DNA of 64,000 nucleotides from the NCBI GenBank assembly GCA_036266155.1, contig DATANR010000152.1, positions 28,333-92,332 on the forward strand, in the 5' to 3' direction. The position numbers were made by a program, and so were the translations under genes. Shown one piece after another: positions 17,935 to 27,511 of the stretch. The stretch is from SIAJ01 sp036266155. GTDB lineage: Bacteria > Planctomycetota > Planctomycetia > Gemmatales > Gemmataceae. A model generated the notes under the pieces. That model saw only the letters and a program-made list of their open reading frames with translations. It did no database searches and was not told the origin of the DNA. Each line of letters begins with the position of its first letter. Positions within the stretch are counted from its first letter, which is position 1.

Positions 17935-19953
17935 ATGACCACCGCCTCCCCGCCGGCTCCACAATCGCCCTCCAGTCACCACCATCAGACCTTTTGGCTC
18001 TGGGTCATGTGCCTGACCGGCGTGGACTATTTTTCGACTTTGGCCTACCAGCCGTCGATCGCCTACGAGAACGCCGGCCTCCTGGCGCCGTTTGCCACGG
18101 TCGTGCTCGTGCTCGTGACGCTGTTTGGCGCGCTGCCGGTCTATCGCTATGTGGCGGGGCGGTCGTTCAACGGCCAGGGCTCCATCGGCATGCTCGCCAA
18201 ACTCGTGAGCGGCTGGCCGGGCAAGATTCTCGTGCTCATATTGCTCGGGTTCGCGGCGACGGACTTCGTCATCACCAAGACGCTCTCCGCCGCGGACGCG
18301 GCCGAGCACTTGATTGGCAATCCAAATTACCCGCTCGATCATGCGGAGCAATCCGTTGAGGACCATCAACGCCTGCTCATCACGATGGGATTGCTCGTGC
18401 TCCTCGGGGCGGTCTTCATGCGCGGGTTCAAGGAGGTCATCGGCCTCGCGGTGGTCCTCGTCGGCGCGTACCTCGTGCTCAATTTCATCGTGGTCGCCGC
18501 CGGCCTGACGTATCTCGCGGGCCACCCCGCACGATTCACGCACTGGCTCGATCAAGTGAACACAGGTCAGTGGTATGTCGAGAAGCCGCCGGTTTCCGGA
18601 TCCGGTCTTTGGCAGATCGTGTTGTTCAGCTTGATCGTCTTTCCACGGCTGGCACTGGGCCTGTCCGGCTTCGAGACGGGCGTGGCCGTCATGCCGCTCG
18701 TCAAGGGCGACGCCACCGACGACCCCAAGCGGCCGAGCGGCCGCATTCGCAGTACGCGACGTTTGCTGATTACCGCGGCCGTCGTGATGTCGGCGTACCT
18801 GCTCGGCTCCAGCCTCGTGGTCAGCACGTTGATCGAGCCAAATGCGCTGGTGTCCTACGACGCGAAGGGTGAACCGTTGCCGGATACCGGCAAGAAGCCG
18901 CCCGCTGCGGATCGTGCGCTCGCCTACATCGCGCACGGCGAGACGAAATCCACCGGTGAAGACATCGCGCCCTTTTTCGGTTCGACGTTCGGCACCATCT
19001 ACGACCTCACCACGGTGGTGATTCTCTGGTTCGCCGGCGCCAGCGCGATGGCCGGACTTCTTAATCTTGTGCCGCAGTATCTGCCGCATTACGGCATGGC
19101 GCCGAACTGGGCGCGGGCGATTCGTCCATTGGTGGTTCTGTTTACCGCCATCAACCTCGGCGTGACCTGGATCTTCGATGCCAGCGTGAAGGCCCAGGGC
19201 GACGCGTATGCCACGGGCGTGTTGGCCCTGATCACCAGTGCCTGTGTGGCAACGGTGATCGATCGCTGGCGTTCGCGCCAGGGCATGCGCTGGTTCTTGC
19301 GCGTGCCGTGGGGTTACGGGCTCATTACAGCGGTCTTCATGTATACGACTTGCGACGTGGTGATCGGCAAGCCGGCCGGCATCAAGATCGCGAGCTTTTT
19401 CATCGCATCGATCCTGCTGACGTCGATCATTTCGCGCATCACGCGGGCGCGCGAGTTGCGCTTTGAGGGATTCCACTATCCCGACGTCAGGGCTCGACTG
19501 CTTTGGGACTCCATTCGGCATCTGGGGCTATCCGTGCTTGTGCCGCACCGACCGGGTCGGCGAACGCTGGAAAGCAAGGAGGCCGCCATCCGTGCAGAGC
19601 ATCGCATTCCACCGGAGGTCATGGTCGTCTTCGTCGAGGTGCAACTAGCCGATCCGAGCGACTTCGCGCCGACGCCCGAGCTGTCGGTCAAGCAGGAAGA
19701 GGGGCGCTACGTCGTCCAGGTGGCGAATGCCGCGTCCATCGCCCACACGCTCGCCGCGGTCGCCTTGCACATGAGCAAGGGCGGCAAGCCGCCGACGATC
19801 CACTTTGGCTGGACCGACGACAGCCCCGTCAGCGGCACCATCGGCTTCCTCCTGTTCGGCGAGGGCAACGTGCCGTGGATGGTTCGCGAACTCATCATGA
19901 AGGCCGAGCCCGATCTGGCCAAGCGGCCCAAGGTGATGATCGCGGACGCGTAG
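17935..19953 (+). CDS. APC-superfamily permease with cytosolic C-terminal domain
   Basis: 672 residues from MTTASPPAPQ; the open frame extends 14 codons upstream. About 12 hydrophobic helices lie between residues ~20 and 525, starting with 'FWLWVMCLTGVDYFSTLAYQPSIAY', an APC/KUP-like first helix. A soluble C-terminus of about 145 residues ('VMVVFVEVQLADPSDF') resembles a regulatory domain. The substrate is probably an amino acid or cation. The next gene starts 9 nt after the stop, so they are co-transcribed and the amidase may act on the transported compound. Confidence 0.85.
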   Translation: MTTASPPAPQSPSSHHHQTFWLWVMCLTGVDYFSTLAYQPSIAYENAGLLAPFATVVLVLVTLFGALPVYRYVAGRSFNGQGSIGMLAKLVSGWPGKILVLILLGFAATDFVITKTLSAADAAEHLIGNPNYPLDHAEQSVEDHQRLLITMGLLVLLGAVFMRGFKEVIGLAVVLVGAYLVLNFIVVAAGLTYLAGHPARFTHWLDQVNTGQWYVEKPPVSGSGLWQIVLFSLIVFPRLALGLSGFETGVAVMPLVKGDATDDPKRPSGRIRSTRRLLITAAVVMSAYLLGSSLVVSTLIEPNALVSYDAKGEPLPDTGKKPPAADRALAYIAHGETKSTGEDIAPFFGSTFGTIYDLTTVVILWFAGASAMAGLLNLVPQYLPHYGMAPNWARAIRPLVVLFTAINLGVTWIFDASVKAQGDAYATGVLALITSACVATVIDRWRSRQGMRWFLRVPWGYGLITAVFMYTTCDVVIGKPAGIKIASFFIASILLTSIISRITRARELRFEGFHYPDVRARLLWDSIRHLGLSVLVPHRPGRRTLESKEAAIRAEHRIPPEVMVVFVEVQLADPSDFAPTPELSVKQEEGRYVVQVANAASIAHTLAAVALHMSKGGKPPTIHFGWTDDSPVSGTIGFLLFGEGNVPWMVRELIMKAEPDLAKRPKVMIADA

Positions 19954-19962
19954 GATTCCAGC

Positions 19963-20790
19963 ATGCTTCGCATCGGCATGGCACAGACCCTGGTAGTAGG
20001 CGGTCGACCTGAGCCAAACCTCGACCGGGCGGTCGCGGCGATTCACCAGGCGGCAGACCTCGCGTGCAAAATCGTCGTCTTGCCCGAGTGCCTCGACCTG
20101 GGCTGGACCGATCCTTCGGCACGTGATCTCGCGCAATCGATCCCCGGCCCGCACTTTGATCGCCTTGCGGCCGTAGCCCAATCCCTGCATGTTTGGGTCG
20201 CGGCCGGGCTCGTCGAACGGCACGGTTCACGCTTGTTTAACTCGGCCGTCTTGATCGGCCCTGACGGTGAATTGCTTTTGCATCACCGCAAGATCAACGA
20301 ACTCGACATCGCGCTCGATCTCTATTCGGTCGGCGATCGACTCGGCGTCGTGACGACGGAGCATGGAACCATTGGCCTGGCCATTTGCGCGGACAACTTT
20401 GCCAGTTCGCTCGCCGTCGGTCATGTGCTGGCCCGCATGGGCGCTCAACTGATTCTGTCGCCGTCCGCCTGGGCCGTCGACGCGGACCACGACAATGCTC
20501 GTGATCCGTATGGCAAACTCTGGCTCGACGCCTACACGGACCTCGCGCGACTATATGACGTCACCGTGATCGGCGTGAGCAATGTCGGCCCAATCACGAG
20601 CGGCCCGTGGCGCGGTCGCAAGTGCATCGGCTGCTCGTTGGCAGTGGGGCCGAGTGGTGTGCTGGCCCGCGGACCGTATGGCGATGGTGCCGAGGCTGTA
20701 ACAGTGGTTGATGTCGAACCGCGGCCGTCCATTGCACGCGGAACCGAGTTCGCGGAAGTGCTGCGTAACCGAGGTTACGTCGGTCCATGA
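19963..20790 (+). CDS. Carbon-nitrogen hydrolase (nitrilase superfamily)
   Basis: 275 residues; the catalytic triad is intact: Glu42 in 'VVLPECLDLG', Lys110 in 'LLHHRKINEL' and Cys142 in 'IGLAICADNF'. These enzymes hydrolyse amides or nitriles, with specificity not readable from sequence. The gene follows the APC permease after 9 nt, with AGGA as a weak ribosome site. The Cys loop reads CADNF rather than the CYD/CWE of classic branches, so assignment to omega-amidase or N-carbamoylase groups is open. Confidence 0.9.
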   Translation: MLRIGMAQTLVVGGRPEPNLDRAVAAIHQAADLACKIVVLPECLDLGWTDPSARDLAQSIPGPHFDRLAAVAQSLHVWVAAGLVERHGSRLFNSAVLIGPDGELLLHHRKINELDIALDLYSVGDRLGVVTTEHGTIGLAICADNFASSLAVGHVLARMGAQLILSPSAWAVDADHDNARDPYGKLWLDAYTDLARLYDVTVIGVSNVGPITSGPWRGRKCIGCSLAVGPSGVLARGPYGDGAEAVTVVDVEPRPSIARGTEFAEVLRNRGYVGP

Positions 20791-20803
20791 CGATGTGCAT
20801 GGA

Positions 20804-20825
20804 GTGGAAGTCGAATAACTTCCAC
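20804..20825. terminator. Hairpin between convergent genes
   Basis: gtggaagt (20804-20811) and acttccac (20818-20825) pair perfectly around a 6-nt loop. The hairpin lies between the convergent amidase and WD40 genes, 13 nt and 5 nt from their stops. No T-run follows on either strand. Confidence 0.4.
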
Positions 20826-20830
20826 GAGAT

Positions 20831-22681
20831 TCACTCTTCCAACATCTTCTGCACTTCGAGTCGATAGGCGGTCGTGTTGCCGTTGCCGGTGAACAAGTAC
20901 TTGCCGTCTGGGCTGAACGCCAGCGATTGCACCGCGGCGTCAAACTGACGGGCCACCGCTAATCGTCCCGTGAGCACGTTCCACACGCGGACCGTCGAGT
21001 CGTCGCTGCCCGAGACCAGCCAACTCCCGTCCGGCGAGAAGGCCACGGCATTGATGCGATCGTGGTGGCCGGGCAAGTCGAACACCTTTTCCTGTTTGTC
21101 GAAATCCCAAACGACGACCGATTGACCGTTGTCGTTGAAGGTGCCAGCCGCCAGGTAGCGGCCCGCCCGATCGAACGCGGCTGCGGTGACGCCGGCGTCG
21201 AGCGTCAGAAACTTGTCGCGTGCTTCCAGGTCCCAGATGCAAAGCGATCCGCCGTCCGTGCCCGATGTCGAAAGCCAGTCGAGCCCGCCAACCGCGACGT
21301 ATTTGCCGTTCGGATGAAATGCGACCGTTTCGAGCGTGCAATTATCCGCCGCCTCCGGAATGACAAGCACGGCCTCGGCAACGCCCATCTTCCAGACCCA
21401 CAGGAGCCCATCTGACGCGCTGGCCGTTGCCACCATCGTGCCGTCGGCCGAGAAGGCCGGCGAACAGATCGGGCCTTTGGTATGTTCCAGAGTCTGCACC
21501 GCGGACTTCGTTGCCACGTCCCAAACCTTCGCGACGGGCGTCGGCCCACTGGTTGCGATGCGCGAACCGTCGGGACTGGCGGACACGAAATGGACCGCCT
21601 CGCTGTCGGTAACCGGCCACGAACGATCGCCCGTTTCGCGATCCCAGGCCTGCAACAGGTTGCCGCCGGTCGTGAAGAGAATGCCTTTGGCCACTGCCAC
21701 CGAATTGCGTGCGCTCGGATTCGGCCCCGCGACCAGTTTGCCGGAGGTCATATCCCAAATGTGCACGACACGATCCGCCCCGGCCGATGCGAGTCGAGTT
21801 CCGGCCGGGTTGAATGCCAGTGCGCGAATTTCGTCGGTATGTCCATTGAGCACAAACCGCTGCCGCCCGTGGCTGGGGTCGTCCCAGACATGGATGGTGA
21901 AATCCGAATCGGCACAAGCGAGCAGTCCGCCATCGGGGCTGAACGCCACAGCATTCACTTGATCCGAGTGCGCGTTGAGCAACATGGATGGGTCGTCTTT
22001 GTCCAACTCCCAGACGCGTGCGGTCGTGTCCCATCCGACCGAGATCAGCAGGTTGCTCGTGGGATGCCAGGCCAGGCCGGGCACGCGGTCGGTGTGGCCC
22101 TTGAACTCGCGAACAAGTTTCTTCGACTTCACGTCCCAGACGCGCAAGAGATGATCGTCGCCGGCCGTCGTCAGCTGTGTGCCATCGCTGTTGAACGTCA
22201 GCGCGGAGATGCCGTCTTCGTGGCCTTCCAGGTTGCCCAGCAGCGTCAATTTCGGCAGCTTCCACAGGCTCACGCGGCCGTCATCGTGACCGGCGGCGAG
22301 GATCTGATTGTCCGGTGAAAAGGCGAGCGTCGTGATCCACGACTCAGCATCGACGCGGGCCAGCTCGCTGGCCTTGGCCGTGCTCCACAGAGCGATCTCG
22401 TTGGTTCCAGATGCCAGAAGCGACGCATCGCGGTTGAACGCCCACGCGTCTTCGATGTCCGACAGGAACTCGCGATCGAGCAAGCGGCCGTCGGGCGCCC
22501 AATGCCGCAAGACGCCGGCGTCTTCGATCGTCCACAAGGTGTCGTCTGGAGCGTACCGCAACGCCAGGACCTCGCTCTCCGTATGAAAGAGCGGCTCGCC
22601 GTACGTTCGCTCGACGAACGCGGGGGGAGTGCCGTAATCGGCAACCAGATGCGACAGCAGAGAAGCGGATGTGTTCAGCAT
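20831..22681 (-). CDS. WD40-repeat protein
   Basis: 616 residues starting at MLNTSASLLSHLV (ATG 22681). Thirteen to fourteen WD40-like blades are visible, e.g. 'GHTDEIRALAFNPAGTRLASAGADRVVHIWD' and 'GHHDRINAVAFSPDGSWLVSGSDDSTVRVWN', enough for two propellers. No signal peptide or membrane segment precedes them, and no kinase or protease domain is fused. The protein is probably a cytosolic scaffold. Large WD40 proteins are abundant in planctomycetes; the partner is unknown. Confidence 0.88.
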   Translation of the reverse strand: MLNTSASLLSHLVADYGTPPAFVERTYGEPLFHTESEVLALRYAPDDTLWTIEDAGVLRHWAPDGRLLDREFLSDIEDAWAFNRDASLLASGTNEIALWSTAKASELARVDAESWITTLAFSPDNQILAAGHDDGRVSLWKLPKLTLLGNLEGHEDGISALTFNSDGTQLTTAGDDHLLRVWDVKSKKLVREFKGHTDRVPGLAWHPTSNLLISVGWDTTARVWELDKDDPSMLLNAHSDQVNAVAFSPDGGLLACADSDFTIHVWDDPSHGRQRFVLNGHTDEIRALAFNPAGTRLASAGADRVVHIWDMTSGKLVAGPNPSARNSVAVAKGILFTTGGNLLQAWDRETGDRSWPVTDSEAVHFVSASPDGSRIATSGPTPVAKVWDVATKSAVQTLEHTKGPICSPAFSADGTMVATASASDGLLWVWKMGVAEAVLVIPEAADNCTLETVAFHPNGKYVAVGGLDWLSTSGTDGGSLCIWDLEARDKFLTLDAGVTAAAFDRAGRYLAAGTFNDNGQSVVVWDFDKQEKVFDLPGHHDRINAVAFSPDGSWLVSGSDDSTVRVWNVLTGRLAVARQFDAAVQSLAFSPDGKYLFTGNGNTTAYRLEVQKMLEE

Positions 22682-22975
22682 GGGAGGTCGCGGCACGTCC
22701 TGGGGTGTCAACCGGCACAAGCAACTTAATCGGGCCCGGCACTCAAGCGTGGCCTTACCTTAGCCGTTTTCCGGAACGTTGGGAAGAATCATTACAGCCT
22801 AGTTCACGTTTTTTCCGGTCGGCTTGATCCCGGCTCCGCCACGGCAAGAGACTGGTTCATGCCGACGGCGAAATTGCCGATTGCGTCGATTGGGCATGCG
22901 CCGGCCGATTGATTCGCCCGCATAATCGCTAAACTCGGCGTAAGCCGCGCCATTGGTGATTGCGCGCCGATTCAG

Positions 22976-24040
22976 TTATTCAAGGTCAAAGAGCGTCCCC
23001 TGTTTCGGCCTGCTATTGGTGAAATGCGCCGTCGAAAGCTCAGGCAATCGCTCGTGCATACCGACGCGCTGACGTTGGATCTTGAACATCTGTGCAAAGA
23101 GGTCCGCCCACTCGCCTTCGCCGCGCATCCGCCGGCCAAACGTCGAGTCGTTCAGTTTGCCGCCACGGGCTTCGCGCAGGCGACCCAGCACGCGTTCTTT
23201 GCGCTCGGGAAAGTGCCGTTCGAGCCAGTCGCAGAACAGGTCCTTCAGCGCGAAGGGCAATCGGAGCGTCACGTATCCCGCGGTTCGTGCGCCCGCATCT
23301 GCCGCCGCGCGGAGAATCGCGGGCGCCTCGTGGTCGTTCAGTCCGGGTATGATTGGCGCTACGAGCACACCGACGGGAATTCCAGCCTCGGTCAACTCTT
23401 GAACCGCGCGCAAACGTGCCGCGGGCGCCGATGCACGCGGCTCCATGACGCGCGCAAGTTCGGGGTCCAGCGTCGTGACCGACAGAAATACATGGGCTGC
23501 TTCATGTCGTGCCAATTCGCCAAACAGGTCGCGATCACGGCTAACGAGCGCACTCTTGGTGACAATCCCGACCGGGTTGCGAAACTCGGCGAAGACTTCG
23601 AGACATCGCCGCGTCAGTTGCAAACGTCGTTCGATCGGCTGGTAAGCGTCCGTCACGCCGCTGATGGACACGGTGTCCGGCACCCATTTCGGCGAACGCA
23701 ACTCTTTCCGCAGCAATTCGGGAGCATCTTCTTTGACGAAGATTTGCGATTCGAAGTCGAGGCCCGATGAAAGGCCAAGGAATTCGTGGCCGGGCCGAGC
23801 GTAGCAGTAGGCACAACCGTGCTCGCAGCCACGGTATGGATTCAGCGAATAGGTGAAGTAGATGTCCGGGCTGTCGTTCGTATTCAGGATGGTCCGCGTC
23901 GTGTCGCGGAAGAATCGCGTGCGCGGCGCGGGGTCTTCTTCCTCGGTCCATCCCGGGATGGCTTCGCGATAGAGGGGGATAAACCGATTCGGTGGATTCA
24001 ACTGTGCGCCGCGGCCGTGAATAGGTAACGATGTGGACAT
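22976..24040 (-). CDS. Radical SAM protein of the PA0069/SPL-like family
   Basis: 354 residues starting at MSTSLPIHGRGAQLNPPNRF; the frame continues 20 codons upstream. The [4Fe-4S]-SAM motif is 'RGCEHGCAYCYARPG' (CxxxCxxC). The N-terminal 'GRGAQLNPPNRF' and 'DPAPRTRF' are characteristic of PA0069-type radical SAM proteins, which relate to spore photoproduct lyase. 'SVTTLDPELARVMEPRA' and 'PIIPGLNDHE' are also family hallmarks. The reaction is not known. The gene stands alone. Confidence 0.92.
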   Translation of the reverse strand: MSTSLPIHGRGAQLNPPNRFIPLYREAIPGWTEEEDPAPRTRFFRDTTRTILNTNDSPDIYFTYSLNPYRGCEHGCAYCYARPGHEFLGLSSGLDFESQIFVKEDAPELLRKELRSPKWVPDTVSISGVTDAYQPIERRLQLTRRCLEVFAEFRNPVGIVTKSALVSRDRDLFGELARHEAAHVFLSVTTLDPELARVMEPRASAPAARLRAVQELTEAGIPVGVLVAPIIPGLNDHEAPAILRAAADAGARTAGYVTLRLPFALKDLFCDWLERHFPERKERVLGRLREARGGKLNDSTFGRRMRGEGEWADLFAQMFKIQRQRVGMHERLPELSTAHFTNSRPKQGTLFDLE

Positions 24041-24175
24041 GCGTACATGATAATGCCGTGAAGCGAGTCCTGCTAGTTCCCTGGCCTCAAGTCCGTTCAT
24101 TTTTCCCGGTCGCCGTTCGGTACGCTTGTTGCTTCCGATTACTCACGAACCCTTGCATATCGGAAATTGAAACGC

Positions 24176-25969
24176 ATGGCGCTCCGCATTGAGGACTACG
24201 CGCTTATCGGCGATTGCCACTCCGCTGCCCTCGTCGGCAAAGATGGCTCGATCGACTGGCTCTGTCTTCCACGCTTCGATTCGTCGGCCTGCTTTGCCGC
24301 GCTGCTCGGAACGCCGGACAACGGGCGGTGGGTAATCGCCCCGACGGCTGCCGCACAATCCGTTCGTCGGCGTTACGTCGACGGCAGCATCGTGCTGGAG
24401 ACCGACTGGGAAACGAAGGAGGGCGCCGTCACGGTCGTCGATTTCATGCCCGCCCGTGACGAGGCGCCGGACATTGTGCGGATCGTCGTGGGCAGGCGCG
24501 GCGAAGTCCCCGTGCGCAGCGAACTCGTCATCCGCTTCGATTATGGGTCGATTGTTCCGTGGGTGCAGCGCGACGATGGCGGCGTGACGGCCATCGCGGG
24601 GCCGAACGCTCTCCACCTCCGCACGCCGATCGAGACGCATGGCGAGGACCTGACGACCGTCGCGGAATTCCGTGTGCGCGCCGGCGAACGAATTCCGTTC
24701 GTACTCACGTGGCGCCGGTCCTTCGACCCCGAGCCGAAGCCGGTCGACCCCGAAGCGGCGCTCGCCGACACGCTCGCCTGGTGGCGCGAGTGGTCGGCGC
24801 AATGCAACTACCGGGGCGATCGCCGCGACCTCGTTCTCCGCTCGCTCATCACGTTGAAGGCGCTCCAGTACCTGCCGAGCGGCGGGATCGCGGCGGCGGC
24901 GACGACTTCGCTTCCCGAGTTCGTCGGCGGCGTCCGCAATTGGGACTATCGATTCTGCTGGCTCCGCGACGCAACCTTCACGCTGCTGTCACTCATCAAC
25001 GCGGGGTACACCGACGAGGCGCGTGCGTGGCAAGAGTGGCTTCTGCGGGCCGTGGCTGGGGACCCGGCGAAGCTGCAGATCATGTACGGGCTCGGCGGCG
25101 AGCGTCGGCTCGACGAATACGAGGTGCCGTGGCTCGCCGGCTACGAGAACTCGATGCCCGTCCGCATCGGCAATGCCGCGAGCAAGCAGTTTCAACTCGA
25201 CGTCTATGGCGAAGTGGCCGACGCATTGCATCAGGCGCGCGTCGCCGGCCTGAAGGCTGCACCCGCGGGTTGGGCGCTGCAGAAGGCGTTCATCCGCTTC
25301 GTCGCGGACGCCTGGAATGACCCAGACGAGGGCATCTGGGAGGTGCGCGGGCCGCGCCAGCATTTCACTCATTCCAAAGTCATGGCCTGGGTCGCGCTTG
25401 ATCGAGCGATCAAGAGTGCCGAACAGTTCGCGCTCGAAGCGCCGCTTGAAGAATGGCGCGGGCTGCGGCGACAAATGCACGACCGCGTGTGCCAGGACGG
25501 ATTCAGCACCCGGCTCAACTCGTTCGTTCAGTCCTTCGATACCGAATTGCTGGATGCGAACCTGCTCATGATTCCTATCGTCGGGTTTCTGCCCCCGACC
25601 GATCCGCGTGTTCGCGGCACCGTCAAGGCGATCGAGCGCGGCCTCGTTCGCGACGGATTCGTGATGCGCTACGACACGTCGACGTCCGATGACGGCCTCC
25701 CGCCTGGCGAGGGAGCATTCCTCCCGTGCACCTTTTGGTTAGCCGACAACTACGCTCTCATGGGCGAACACGCGAAAGCCCGCGAGCACTTCGATCGCCT
25801 CTGCGGCCTGGCCAACGACGTGGGCCTGTTCTCCGAGCAATACGATCCGCAGACGAAGAGGTTCCTCGGGAACTTCCCACAAGCGTTCACGCACGTCGGC
25901 CTCGTGAACACCGCGATGAATCTCCACCGTCCGGAAGCCTGCCCGGCCAAGCAGCGGAAAGAGAGTTGA
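24176..25969 (+). CDS. Glycoside hydrolase family 15 protein (glucoamylase/trehalase-like)
   Basis: 597 residues; ATG at 24176 is preferred over the TTG three codons earlier. The N-terminal beta-sandwich begins 'IEDYALIGDCHSAALVGKDGS', and the (alpha/alpha)6 barrel holds 'WDYRFCWLRDATFTL' and 'GEGAFLPCTFWLADNY', where the catalytic acids of GH15 lie. There is no signal peptide, so it should act in the cytoplasm on trehalose or a maltooligosaccharide. No glycogen or trehalose synthesis genes flank it. Confidence 0.92.
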   Translation: MALRIEDYALIGDCHSAALVGKDGSIDWLCLPRFDSSACFAALLGTPDNGRWVIAPTAAAQSVRRRYVDGSIVLETDWETKEGAVTVVDFMPARDEAPDIVRIVVGRRGEVPVRSELVIRFDYGSIVPWVQRDDGGVTAIAGPNALHLRTPIETHGEDLTTVAEFRVRAGERIPFVLTWRRSFDPEPKPVDPEAALADTLAWWREWSAQCNYRGDRRDLVLRSLITLKALQYLPSGGIAAAATTSLPEFVGGVRNWDYRFCWLRDATFTLLSLINAGYTDEARAWQEWLLRAVAGDPAKLQIMYGLGGERRLDEYEVPWLAGYENSMPVRIGNAASKQFQLDVYGEVADALHQARVAGLKAAPAGWALQKAFIRFVADAWNDPDEGIWEVRGPRQHFTHSKVMAWVALDRAIKSAEQFALEAPLEEWRGLRRQMHDRVCQDGFSTRLNSFVQSFDTELLDANLLMIPIVGFLPPTDPRVRGTVKAIERGLVRDGFVMRYDTSTSDDGLPPGEGAFLPCTFWLADNYALMGEHAKAREHFDRLCGLANDVGLFSEQYDPQTKRFLGNFPQAFTHVGLVNTAMNLHRPEACPAKQRKES

Positions 25970-26052
25970 GGGGCCTCACCTGTGGCCTTTTCAGAGAATC
26001 AATTCTTGGGCTACACGCCTTTCATCGTGATGAGCCGGATCTCAGTTTCCTC

Positions 26053-26685
26053 TTACACGTAATAGACGAAGGACCACTTTTGCACCATCCAACCGCCGAC
26101 GCCCTTGGTGAGCAGATACGTCGCGGAGGCTCCGTGCTCGCTCGGTCCAAAATCGAAATGCACGACCGCCGTTCGGCCGTCCGCCGTATAACCCGGGAGC
26201 CACACATGCGCAAATCCCTTGGTGTTCGGAGGCCAATCCTTTGGGTCCCGGTTGTCCCCAAATACAATGCGCGGCTTCGCGTATAGGTCGACCAAGATGA
26301 TGCCTTCGCTAAGTTCTAGACCTGACAGGGAGGCTTTCTCGGCATTCCTCCGACGAAGGCTCTCACTCGCCTCGGCCGGAACCGTCCAGTTGTCCCACTT
26401 CGTAGCGTTCGACAACACCTCGTCCGTCAGGGACTTTGCCCACGGGCCGCCGGCAGATTCGCGATGGACCAATATGCCGGTCTGTGCTTCGCGGCCGATA
26501 AAGGGAAAGTCGAAGTCTTGTGTCGAGAAATGCCCAATCGCAGTCTTGATGACGGCAGCGTCGTCCTCGGAAATGGCACTGCCCTCTTCTGGCGGAGCCG
26601 GCGCTGGATCATTGTCGGACTTGCAGCCGGTCGCACAAATCACACCCGATAACGCAACCAGAGCGAGAACGAATCGGATTCGCAT
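26053..26685 (-). CDS. Lipoprotein of unknown function
   Basis: 210 residues; signal peptide with lipobox 'VICATGC-KSDND', so Cys21 is the likely lipidated residue. A Pro/Glu-rich linker follows, then a beta-rich domain with 'AVIKTAIGHFSTQDFDFPFIG' and 'GGWMVQKWSFVYYV'. No family was recognised. It is followed on the same strand by other small exported proteins. Confidence 0.72.
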   Translation of the reverse strand: MRIRFVLALVALSGVICATGCKSDNDPAPAPPEEGSAISEDDAAVIKTAIGHFSTQDFDFPFIGREAQTGILVHRESAGGPWAKSLTDEVLSNATKWDNWTVPAEASESLRRRNAEKASLSGLELSEGIILVDLYAKPRIVFGDNRDPKDWPPNTKGFAHVWLPGYTADGRTAVVHFDFGPSEHGASATYLLTKGVGGWMVQKWSFVYYV

Positions 26686-26726
26686 GTTCCCCTCACGTCT
26701 CCATGGCCATCAGTTTGTTCAGAACG

Positions 26727-27383
26727 TCAGGGTCTCCGCAACTCGACAAACAGATTGGGCGGCACTTCGCGCTCGAATACCTGCCGCCACGCGATTGGGT
26801 CCACGCTGCCGGCGATCAGCGTCCGGGTGTTCTGTACATTCGTCGCATTGCTCAGCAGCAAGTCCGTGGTTCCGAGTTCGAAGTCCCACGATGCCTCGCG
26901 TAGGAACACGCTCACTTGCTCATCCGTTGGTCGGTCCAGGTAGAACTCGTACCCGTAGGCCTCCGCGTCCGGCGGCGGGATCCACTGCTCACCGGGAAAC
27001 ACCGGCGCATAGTGCCACTCAGTGTGATACCACGGCTGGTTTGGCTTCTTGGCGTCGTGGTACAAGACGGCCAGGACCCACCGATGTCCGCCTCTCTTGG
27101 TCTGCCAATCGAATTGCTTGATGACGAGGGCCTGGGTCGTCTCGGATTGCCGATAGTCGTCCGCGATTGTCGCCCAGGCCAAGATGTGGATTGTTCCGGG
27201 CTCCCATCGATACGGCAGCCCCTCGTTCATCAACTCCGCTTGCAAACCCGCCGGCGGCGGATCGGCACGCCACAGCGATGGCGGGTCCTTGAGACGGGGG
27301 GCGGCCAAGACCGTCGACAGGACCACGGCGCCAAGCCCTCCTGCTAAGAGAGCTATCGCCCATTGAAGACCACGTCGCGTCAT
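26727..27383 (-). CDS. Exported hypothetical protein
   Basis: 218 residues. ATG 27383 is preceded by GAGGAGG at a good distance; the open frame runs another 106 codons upstream without SD or signal sequence. A signal peptide or anchor (WAIALLAGGLGAVVLSTVLAA) is present. The mature part has Trp-rich strands ('WVLAVLYHDAKKPNQPWYHTEWHY'). No known domain was recognised. Confidence 0.7.
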   Translation of the reverse strand: MTRRGLQWAIALLAGGLGAVVLSTVLAAPRLKDPPSLWRADPPPAGLQAELMNEGLPYRWEPGTIHILAWATIADDYRQSETTQALVIKQFDWQTKRGGHRWVLAVLYHDAKKPNQPWYHTEWHYAPVFPGEQWIPPPDAEAYGYEFYLDRPTDEQVSVFLREASWDFELGTTDLLLSNATNVQNTRTLIAGSVDPIAWRQVFEREVPPNLFVELRRP

Positions 27384-27511
27384 GAGCAGTCCTCCTCGGC
27401 CACAATCACACCACTGTTCGCTAACGACTCGCGATCTCGACCGTCCCCGGCTCAACCTGGTTGAGCTGTCGTCAGTGTTCTGATGGCCGTCGTCTCGATG
27501 CACCCATGCGA

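Noticed and set aside
17932..19521. 529-codon minus-strand frame opposite the APC permease
   Set aside because: The plus strand encodes clear transmembrane helices; the reverse frame is an Arg/His/Asp-rich shadow.
24143..24802. 219-codon minus-strand frame at the start of the GH15 gene
   Set aside because: GH15 motifs on the plus strand are unambiguous; the reverse frame is low-complexity.
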